Origin: Nitrospiraceae bacterium
GTDB lineage: Bacteria; Nitrospirota; Thermodesulfovibrionia; Thermodesulfovibrionales; UBA9159
DNA length: 5,257 nt
Direction of reading: 5' to 3'
Assembly (NCBI GenBank): GCA_003453735.1
Contig: DMNE01000491.1
Coordinates: forward strand, 10,701-15,957
In this document: positions 1-5,257 of the stretch, one piece after another
Numbering within the stretch: the first letter of the stretch is position 1
How the letters are laid out: each line of letters begins with the position of its first letter
Notes under the pieces: generated by a model
Database searches by the model: none
The model's input: only the letters and a program-made list of their open reading frames with translations
Told to the model about the DNA's origin: nothing
Program-made: the position numbers and the translations under genes

Positions 1-939
1 TTTCTCGCGGATGTTATCTTTTATTGCCTCAGGCACGGTGATCTAAAAGCCATTATCGAAATAATGACCAAGGCAGACGAACTCATAAAAAGCCCCTCGA
101 GTTCGGAGAACTCCAGGCATCAGATGAAAATCCTCATGAAAACGATCAGCTCCTATGACTCTATCAAGCATCTCGGTGAAATCCTCGAAGCTGTGGAAAC
201 GATCGATGATACGCTTATCGGTGATTACGTTCTGTTTCTCGACACGGAAGCCATACCTCCGCTCATATCGATACTGGGAGAACTAAAGAGTATCCATGGA
301 AGAAAGCAGGTCATTAACATACTTATAAACCTGGGGAAAAAGGACCTCCAGGCGGTGGCGAAAGGTCTTCATGACTCTCGGTGGTATGTCGTGAGGAACA
401 TCATTTACGTCCTCCGCTATATCGGAGATAAAAAGGCGGTGGAGCATATCCTGAACACTGCGCGACATTCCGATGCACGGGTCAGGAAGGAATCAATCAA
501 GGCCCTTGGAGAGTTGAAGAGTCCCCTGGCGTTACAGACACTCAGGGACGGCCTCGATGACGTTGACCCTTCCATAAGAAGAGCGTCTGCAAAAGCTATC
601 AGCGGCATCGGCTCAGAAACAGCGAAACAGCTACTCATAAAAAAGGTCTCTGAAAAAGAGTTCAGAAAGCGGGATTTCGAAGAGAAGAAGGATTTTTTTG
701 AGGCATTATGCCGCTGGAATGATGCCGACATGTCTGAGTTTATGCTGAAAACAATCAGGAAAAAGTCTCTTTTCAAGAAGGCCAGTATAGACGAGAACAG
801 AGCATGTGCCGCATACTGTCTCGGCATAATGGAACGTAAGGAAGCCCTCACAGCACTTTCAAAACTCGAAGATTCGAAAAATAGGCTTTTGCGGGAATAT
901 GTCAACGCCGCCCGCAAAAGGATAGAGCATGCCAGATAA
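1..939 (+). CDS. HEAT-repeat protein, 5'-truncated by window edge
   Basis: The reading frame is open from the first base to the TAA at 937-939. The first in-frame ATG is at 64, but the 21 codons before it contain no stop, encode helix-like sequence that continues the protein (…DLKAIIEI then MTKADELI), and no Shine-Dalgarno precedes that ATG. The true start is therefore probably upstream of the window. The clearest HEAT repeats lie at about bases 343-633, with paired helices of the type D-x-x-W-x-V-R…L-x-x-I-G and D-A-R-V-R-K-E…A-L-G-E-L and D-P-S-I-R-R-A…I-S-G-I-G. The C-terminal third is helical and lysine/arginine-rich. HEAT arrays act as protein-binding scaffolds; no catalytic motif, signal peptide or membrane segment is visible in the part seen, so it is probably cytoplasmic. 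The 11-nt overlap with the downstream HD-GYP gene suggests a shared operon and perhaps a direct partner. The family call is solid; the exact role is unknown. Confidence 0.87.
   Translation, partial: FLADVIFYCLRHGDLKAIIEIMTKADELIKSPSSSENSRHQMKILMKTISSYDSIKHLGEILEAVETIDDTLIGDYVLFLDTEAIPPLISILGELKSIHGRKQVINILINLGKKDLQAVAKGLHDSRWYVVRNIIYVLRYIGDKKAVEHILNTARHSDARVRKESIKALGELKSPLALQTLRDGLDDVDPSIRRASAKAISGIGSETAKQLLIKKVSEKEFRKRDFEEKKDFFEALCRWNDADMSEFMLKTIRKKSLFKKASIDENRACAAYCLGIMERKEALTALSKLEDSKNRLLREYVNAARKRIEHAR
919..922 (+). promoter_or_regulatory. Ribosome binding site of the HD-GYP gene
   Basis: AGGA (within AAAAGGA) sits six bases before the ATG at 929, inside the last codons of the HEAT gene. 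It is the only well-placed Shine-Dalgarno seen before a gene in this window, and it decides the start at 929. Confidence 0.75.
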
Positions 940-2347
940 AGAAACCGTAGAAAAGATAAAAAATGCACGTGACATCATAAACCAGTTTGCCGTGATTATC
1001 AGGAACGCCCATATCCATGATCCCAACAATGTAGCAGTGCTGACCGCCATTGACCGGTTGATCGCCACGGTAAACCCCTCCCTCGATTCTGCCACCAGCC
1101 TCCACCTTGAGCTCATCGGTGAGTTCTTCTATCTCAATGAGGCGAGAATACGGTACCCCATGGAATATCTCCTGAACTTTGATTTCCTCGTCAGGGAGTT
1201 CAAGAGACGCGGACTCGGCAGCATAACCATCAATAGCCGAATAACCTCAGAAGATATCCAGAGATTCGTCAAGGCCTTTATCAATTCCTCGTTTTCGAAC
1301 GAACCTTTTCAAGCCTTTCAAACTTTTTCCAAAGGGATAGCGGACGTCCATTCACTTGCAGTCGGTCCTCTCAAAAGGGTCAAAGAAGAAGGAGAGGTCG
1401 ACGTCAGGCGTCTGGTGAAGAAGACCTATTTCAATGCCGTTTCGTACACAAAAGGGGTCATCACCAAAATACAGAGCGGTGAGAAGTTCAACATTAAAAA
1501 GGCCAAACGAGTTGTCGAATCCATGGTTGACATGATCTTGGAAGAAGAGGAGCTGCTTATCGGAATGACCGCCATAAAAGATTATGATGAATATACCTAC
1601 CACCATTCCGTAAATGTCAGCATTCTCTCGGTTGCCCTCGGCCAAAGGCTTGGCCTGAATAAAAAGGTTCTTACGGAAATCGGCCTTGTCGCGCTCTTCC
1701 ATGATATCGGGAAAATAGAGGTTCCGGCTGAAATACTCAATAAGCCGACAAATTTTAGCGAAGACGAATGGCGGATAATGAGGAGACACCCTTTCTGGGG
1801 TGTACGGGCAATCCTGAAACTGAAAGGACTCGATGCGACATCGATCAGAAGCGCCATTGTCGCCTTTGAGCACCACCTGTACTGGGATAGGTCAACGGGA
1901 GGGTATCCGAAGCTATCGAAGCCCCTTGTACTGGATTTCCATTCAAAAATTGTCAGTCTTGCAGATCAGTACGACGCGATGACATCAGCCAGGGTTTATT
2001 CAAGAGTACCCTTAGCACCGGACAAAGCCCTCAGTATTATGATGGAACGAGCGGGAACTCAGCTCGACCCTCTTCTCTTTAAATTCTTCATAAACATGAT
2101 CGGCGTATTTCCCATTGGTACCCTGGTCCTCCTAGACACGAAGGAGCTTGGGCTTGTCTATGGAGGTAACACAATGTTTCCCGAAAGACCGAGGGTACTT
2201 GTTATCACAGACGACAAAGGCAACAGGATCGAGAGCCAGCTCGTTGACCTCACCGAGCGGAACGCCCATGGCGCATATATACGAAGCGTTGTTAAAACGA
2301 TGGATCCAAATAAGTATCGGATCAATCTCGCTGAATATCTCCTGTGA
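929..2347 (+). CDS. HD-GYP domain protein, probable cyclic-dinucleotide phosphodiesterase
   Basis: 472 residues. Residues 1 to about 200 form an uncharacterised helical/mixed N-terminal region (F-F-Y-L-N-E-A-R-I-R at 66-75) of a kind often found before HD-GYP domains. The HD-GYP domain spans about 215-390. Expected metal ligands are present: H226 (in YTYHHS), H258-D259 (FHDIGK), H287, H315-H316, and D347 (LADQYDAMTS), with GGYP at 324-327. Family members hydrolyse c-di-GMP, some of them cGAMP. The motif loop is non-standard: HHLYWDRSTGGYP instead of HHExxDGxGYP, so Glu is replaced by Leu and the loop is two residues longer. The residue four before H226 is Tyr, not the Glu linked with trinuclear centres, which hints at a dinuclear site (inference). 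A small beta-rich tail (about 391-440, P-I-G-T-L-V…E-L-G-L-V) follows. No receiver domain or membrane segment is visible. The ATG overlaps the HEAT gene by 11 nt and has a good ribosome binding site. Activity is likely but unproven. Confidence 0.93.
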   Translation: MPDKETVEKIKNARDIINQFAVIIRNAHIHDPNNVAVLTAIDRLIATVNPSLDSATSLHLELIGEFFYLNEARIRYPMEYLLNFDFLVREFKRRGLGSITINSRITSEDIQRFVKAFINSSFSNEPFQAFQTFSKGIADVHSLAVGPLKRVKEEGEVDVRRLVKKTYFNAVSYTKGVITKIQSGEKFNIKKAKRVVESMVDMILEEEELLIGMTAIKDYDEYTYHHSVNVSILSVALGQRLGLNKKVLTEIGLVALFHDIGKIEVPAEILNKPTNFSEDEWRIMRRHPFWGVRAILKLKGLDATSIRSAIVAFEHHLYWDRSTGGYPKLSKPLVLDFHSKIVSLADQYDAMTSARVYSRVPLAPDKALSIMMERAGTQLDPLLFKFFINMIGVFPIGTLVLLDTKELGLVYGGNTMFPERPRVLVITDDKGNRIESQLVDLTERNAHGAYIRSVVKTMDPNKYRINLAEYLL

Positions 2348-2384
2348 CGCTTTCGTGCGCTCTCCGCATCGATAGTGATAAATA

Positions 2385-3524
2385 TCAGGGATTCATCCCA
2401 TAGGCATAACACCGGCAGATGTCCTTACCATGGCTGTTTCCGATGAGTTCTGCCCTGAATCTGCAGCCTCCTCTGCAGACGTCTTTGACAGAACAATCAC
2501 AGGCGAGTTCCTCAATGCGCTGAGGCACGATTCTTCTCCAACAGACATGGAGACCTTCATCTGCTGTTCCCACTGGGCGACCCGAATAAAAAGAACATCG
2601 AGCGACCTTTCCGTCGGCCATGACAGATACAAGATGCAGTCCGCAGGCGAACCCTTGGCCACCGCCGTGAAGTCCCTCGCCGAACCCGTACCCGAGGTAC
2701 CTCCCCGCGATCTCCGGTCTCACCTGGAACAAGGCATTATTCTTGAGGTTCCCTTCCACGCAAGGGACATCAACAGACCAGTCCTTGATTCCCATTTCCT
2801 TAAACAAATATTCCATCGCGTCAAAGTCTTGCAGGTTTTTCGAATGCACCATCGTCGATACGGAGACATCCATACCCATACCACGGGCCGTCTCGATAGC
2901 ATTCATCGCTCTCCTGAATGTTCCCCCTCCCCTCAGGGCATCATGTCCTGGTTCGAGTCCATCAATACTTATTTGGATTTCATCGACATGGAGGTTCCTT
3001 ACAACTTTCTCGCTTAACAAGGTGCCATTGGTAAAGAGGACCTTCCGAAAAGCGTAATCCGAAAGGGCATCATTGATCCCCTTAAAATCGCGGTGAAGGA
3101 GGGGCTCCCCACCGGTGACCAGAAGCCTTAGTCCTTGCATCTCCTCAAATTCCTCCAATAGGTCTACTACCTTCTTTAATGGAAGTTCAACATCCTCCGA
3201 AGGGCCCATGTAACAATGTTTACACCAGAGGTTACATTGTCTGGTTATCTGCAGTTCTAAGTACCTCAGCGATGGATGTGTTGTTTTTTGGAGAGGCGGA
3301 TGTTTCACGGTCAGTCTCTCGGCAGAGAGGATACCCTCTTTCGTAACATAGTCGAGAAAGTCACGGTCGCACTGACCACTCTCACAACCCTTCTCATCAG
3401 CGCATCTCCTCAGAAAATCGAATGCAGCCTCATCGAGTTCGTAGAGTTCGTCCTTCGCAATGTTGTATACAGCGGGAAACTCAAGCCATTTCAAGGGGAA
3501 TCGATGGGACAGAAAGTACACCAT
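2385..3524 (-). CDS. Radical SAM/SPASM protein with RRE-like N-terminal domain
   Basis: 379 residues on the minus strand. The 4Fe-4S cluster motif CxxxCxxC is C97/C101/C104 (CNLWCKHC), followed by the SAM-binding GGEP at 138-141 and the strand motif ISIDGL at 185-190. The C-terminal SPASM region has cysteines at 294, 310, 342, 344, 350, 354, 370 and 372, with the signature DVCRGGCR, enough for auxiliary Fe-S clusters. Residues 1 to about 70 (…VYNIAKDELYELDEAAFDFL…) resemble the PqqD-like/RiPP recognition element that binds leader peptides; this part is an inference by pattern. It holds an unusual C41-x5-C47-x4-C52 loop. SPASM enzymes commonly modify peptides (thioether or C-C links), act on heme precursors, or activate sulfatases. 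No precursor peptide gene is seen beside it, so the substrate is unknown. The start is well fixed: an in-frame TAA lies two codons upstream (3528-3530). No Shine-Dalgarno is present. It stands alone, convergent with the HD-GYP gene and divergent from the priA-like gene. Confidence 0.92.
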   Translation of the reverse strand: MVYFLSHRFPLKWLEFPAVYNIAKDELYELDEAAFDFLRRCADEKGCESGQCDRDFLDYVTKEGILSAERLTVKHPPLQKTTHPSLRYLELQITRQCNLWCKHCYMGPSEDVELPLKKVVDLLEEFEEMQGLRLLVTGGEPLLHRDFKGINDALSDYAFRKVLFTNGTLLSEKVVRNLHVDEIQISIDGLEPGHDALRGGGTFRRAMNAIETARGMGMDVSVSTMVHSKNLQDFDAMEYLFKEMGIKDWSVDVPCVEGNLKNNALFQVRPEIAGRYLGYGFGEGLHGGGQGFACGLHLVSVMADGKVARCSFYSGRPVGTADEGLHVCWRRIVPQRIEELACDCSVKDVCRGGCRFRAELIGNSHGKDICRCYAYGMNP

Positions 3525-3529
3525 CGTTT

Positions 3530-3535
3530 AGTATA
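3530..3535 (-). promoter_or_regulatory. Candidate -10 box of the radical SAM gene (leaderless)
   Basis: Read on the minus strand this is TATACT, one mismatch from TATAAT, ending exactly five bases before the ATG at 3524. With usual spacing, transcription would begin at or next to the A of the start codon, giving a leaderless message. No good -35 hexamer was found 16-18 bases upstream. The lack of a Shine-Dalgarno and the in-frame stop just upstream agree with this, but there is no direct proof. Confidence 0.4.
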
Positions 3536-3560
3536 TCCGAAAGCGGCATCGAAAGGCCTT

Positions 3561-3574
3561 GAAAAGTCCTTTTC
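3561..3574. repeat. 14-bp inverted repeat in the divergent intergenic region
   Basis: GAAAAG-TC-CTTTTC is a perfect inverted repeat with a two-base centre, lying between the two divergent start codons. The centre is too short for an RNA hairpin loop, so if it is functional a DNA-binding protein site is more plausible. It sits where a repressor or activator could affect both promoters. A short A/T-rich palindrome can also arise by chance. Confidence 0.3.
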
Positions 3575-3588
3575 CCTCTCTTCTTTTA

Positions 3589-3597
3589 TGGTAAAAT
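3589..3597 (+). promoter_or_regulatory. Candidate extended -10 box of the priA-like gene (leaderless)
   Basis: TGG followed by TAAAAT matches the extended -10 pattern TGnTATAAT with one mismatch in the hexamer. The hexamer ends five bases before the ATG at 3603, the same geometry as the -10-like box on the opposite strand. No convincing -35 was found at the usual distance, which an extended -10 can tolerate. If the true start were the in-frame ATG at 3588, this reading would be wrong. Confidence 0.4.
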
Positions 3598-3602
3598 CGT
3601 TC

Positions 3603-5257
3603 ATGGATTTGATTGATGTCGTCTTTCCCCTCGCTCTCGGTCCGCTGACCTACCGCTGGTCTTTAGATCCGAGCCGAATCTGTCCCGGGACCCTTGTTAG
3701 GGCAGAGGTAAAAAAAAGTGTCCGCTACGGCGTGGTCATCGGAAAAGCCGCCTATCCACCGAGCGGATCGATAAAGGAAATTCATGACATTGTTTTTGAC
3801 AAGCCCATCATCAGCGGGTCCCTGGTGAAACTCCTAAAATGGATGGCTGCATATTATCTTGTTCCTGAGGGCGTTGTTTTGAAAAGCATGGCCATCATGG
3901 AGTACTGCGAAACAACAGCTACTCGACCATATAAACAAACGCGAGCATCCCAATTCCCTGCCATGGACATGAAACTACCGCCCAGTGCATCAAGCATCGT
4001 ATCCCCGATTCGTGATTCTCTCGCCAGAGATGAATACAAAACAATTTTGATCCATACGCCCACTTCCCTGCACGAGATTTCATATCTGCTGGAAATCGTA
4101 AGGGAAACCAGGAATGTCATTATACTTGTTCCGGAAATTACAGAGATTGCTCGTTTGTTCCCTCTCCTTAAAAAACGTTTTGGTCAGCGCGTATGCATCT
4201 TACACGGAAACCTCTCGAAGGGGCAGCGCAAAGCCTCAATTCAACGCATTCTTTCCAGTGAATCGGATATCGTTCTCGGAACGAGGCTTGCCGTATTTGC
4301 CCCCCTGCAATCGGTATCTCTCATCTCAGTGCTCCACGAGCACAGCGATGCGTATAAAAACCTTGAAGGGGTTCGTTACCATGCACGGGATATTGCTGTA
4401 ATGCGGGGATACCTTGAAAAATCTCTTGTAGTCCTTTCCTCTGCAACACCTTCCCTGGAGTCATTCTATAACACAGTGAAGGGCAAGTATACCTTGATGC
4501 GTTCGACCGAAGAGATCCGCAGACCAAGGGTAGAAATCATCAATATGAAAACCGCAAAAAAGGTAACCCCCTATCTTTCCAAGAGAACGGTTCAGGCTGC
4601 AGCGGCATGCATCAGAGACAAGAGAAACGCTCTTTTTTTTGTTAACAGAAAAGGGTACTCTATGATACAGTGCGCTGACTGCAATACTATTCAGAGCTGC
4701 CATGAGTGCAAGATACCTCTCGTTTACTACAAGGAGAAAAAAGTTCTCAAGTGTCATTATTGTAACTATACGAAACCGGCAACTGATAAATGTCGCACGT
4801 GCCAAGGATCGCGGCTTGAAATGGTGGGAGCCGGCACACAGCGGATCAAAACCGATCTCAAGAGATACCTAGACATCGAACCGCTCAGGCTTGATAAAGA
4901 CACCATCAGGGAAGGACGCGTAAAGCCGCGTGGCACTGGGCTCAGCGAAGGAGAAGAAATCATTGTCGGCACAAAGGCTGTAATGGGAACGCTTCGTCAG
5001 AGAGACTCTTATAGACTCTGTGTCCTCCTGCATCCAGACATGACTCTCCACCTCCCCGACTTTAGATCCTCAGAACTTCTTTTTCAAGAGATCTTCGCCT
5101 TATCCGAGTGCCTCACTCCGGATGGACTAATGATCGTCCAGACAAGGATGCCTGAACATCCAGTGTTCAGCTACATAAAAAAATTCAACGTTAGTGGCCT
5201 TATGAGGGAAGAACTTCCATCAAGAAAATCTCTCTCCTACCCGCCCTTTTCTCGCAT
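3603..5257 (+). CDS. priA: Divergent PriA-family primosomal protein lacking helicase motifs, 3'-truncated
   Basis: The frame is open for 551 codons and runs off the window. Residues 1-97 match the PriA 3' DNA-binding domain (D-V-V-F-P-L-A-L-G-P-L-T-Y, then W-M-A-A-Y-Y-L-V-P-E-G-V-V-L). Other PriA landmarks in order: LVPEI (175-179), GTRLAVFAP (226-234), GVRYHARDIAV (256-266), SSATPSLES (279-287), NRKGY (348-352), eight zinc cysteines C357, C360, C366, C369, C384, C387, C397, C400, LHLPDFRSSE (482-491), PEHP (517-520) and YPPFSR (546-551). PriA recognises stalled forks and reloads the replisome. Here Walker A is replaced (IHTPTSLHEISYL, 150-162), DEEH reads LHEH (244-247), the AKGxxF motif V is gone, and the QVAGRAGR region reads ALSECLTP (499-506). 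The winged-helix domain is largely absent. ATP-driven helicase activity is therefore unlikely; a structural primosome role is inferred, as proposed for actinobacterial PriA proteins that lack helicase motifs. ATG 3603 fits the family N-terminus; in-frame ATGs at 3588 and 3504 are alternatives (the latter has AAGGGGA upstream but lies inside the radical SAM gene). Confidence 0.9.
   Translation, partial: MDLIDVVFPLALGPLTYRWSLDPSRICPGTLVRAEVKKSVRYGVVIGKAAYPPSGSIKEIHDIVFDKPIISGSLVKLLKWMAAYYLVPEGVVLKSMAIMEYCETTATRPYKQTRASQFPAMDMKLPPSASSIVSPIRDSLARDEYKTILIHTPTSLHEISYLLEIVRETRNVIILVPEITEIARLFPLLKKRFGQRVCILHGNLSKGQRKASIQRILSSESDIVLGTRLAVFAPLQSVSLISVLHEHSDAYKNLEGVRYHARDIAVMRGYLEKSLVVLSSATPSLESFYNTVKGKYTLMRSTEEIRRPRVEIINMKTAKKVTPYLSKRTVQAAAACIRDKRNALFFVNRKGYSMIQCADCNTIQSCHECKIPLVYYKEKKVLKCHYCNYTKPATDKCRTCQGSRLEMVGAGTQRIKTDLKRYLDIEPLRLDKDTIREGRVKPRGTGLSEGEEIIVGTKAVMGTLRQRDSYRLCVLLHPDMTLHLPDFRSSELLFQEIFALSECLTPDGLMIVQTRMPEHPVFSYIKKFNVSGLMREELPSRKSLSYPPFSR

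Noticed and set aside
64..66. ATG at 64 as the start of the HEAT gene
   Set aside because: The frame is open to the window edge, the upstream codons read as matching helical protein, and there is no Shine-Dalgarno before this ATG.
417..968. 183-codon open frame on the minus strand opposite the HEAT gene
   Set aside because: Serine- and phenylalanine-rich translation typical of an antisense shadow of a lysine/glutamate-rich helical protein.
1352..1876. 174-codon open frame on the minus strand opposite the HD-GYP gene
   Set aside because: It overlaps the conserved HD-GYP core and has no recognisable domain or start signal.
2348..2384. Possible terminator between the convergent HD-GYP and radical SAM genes (TGCG-CTCTC-CGCA at 2356-2368 and TGATA-AA-TATCA at 2376-2387)
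   Set aside because: The first stem is only four base pairs with no following T-run; the second has a two-base loop and overlaps the radical SAM stop codon. Neither makes a convincing intrinsic terminator.
2430..3017. 195-codon open frame on the plus strand opposite the radical SAM gene
   Set aside because: The opposite strand encodes all radical SAM and SPASM motifs; this frame shows no family signature and has no ribosome binding site. It is an antisense shadow.
3854..4805. Several short open frames (both strands) within the priA-like gene
   Set aside because: The continuous 551-codon PriA frame explains the whole stretch with ordered family landmarks; the short frames carry none.
3603..5257. 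The priA-like gene as a decaying pseudogene
   Set aside because: There is no frameshift or stop over 551 codons, and all eight zinc cysteines and many structural landmarks are kept, so the losses are confined to ATPase motifs rather than spread at random.

Overview
The window carries four protein-coding genes, two of them cut by the window edges, with almost no spare DNA. Sequence style (a HEAT-repeat protein paired with an HD-GYP protein, a SPASM-type radical SAM enzyme, moderate base composition) suggests an anaerobic or deep-branching Gram-negative lineage such as Nitrospirota (Thermodesulfovibrionia-like) or Desulfobacterota. That placement is an inference from gene style and is weak, because there is no rRNA or universal marker except a strongly divergent PriA.

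Layout: (1) bases 1-939, plus strand, the 3' part of a HEAT-repeat protein whose frame is open to the left edge. (2) 929-2347, plus strand, an HD-GYP protein that overlaps the HEAT gene by 11 nt and is very likely translated together with it, making a signalling pair. (3) 2385-3524, minus strand, a radical SAM/SPASM protein with a peptide-binding-like N-terminal domain, convergent with the HD-GYP gene. (4) 3525-3602, a 78-nt divergent intergenic region with a -10-like box five bases before each flanking ATG, no ribosome binding site on either side, and an inverted repeat between the boxes. (5) 3603-5257, plus strand, a PriA-family protein running off the right edge.

The most notable item is the PriA homologue. 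It keeps the N-terminal DNA-binding domain, the SATPS motif, and all eight zinc-binding cysteines, but the Walker A, DEEH box, motif V and arginine-finger (motif VI) signatures that power the helicase are all replaced, and the winged-helix domain is mostly missing. The frame is intact, so it looks like a maintained, ATPase-dead primosomal protein rather than a pseudogene. Second in interest are the apparently leaderless divergent promoters, and an orphan radical SAM/SPASM enzyme with a cysteine-rich loop and no visible precursor peptide. No RNA gene, mobile element, CRISPR array or convincing terminator was seen.
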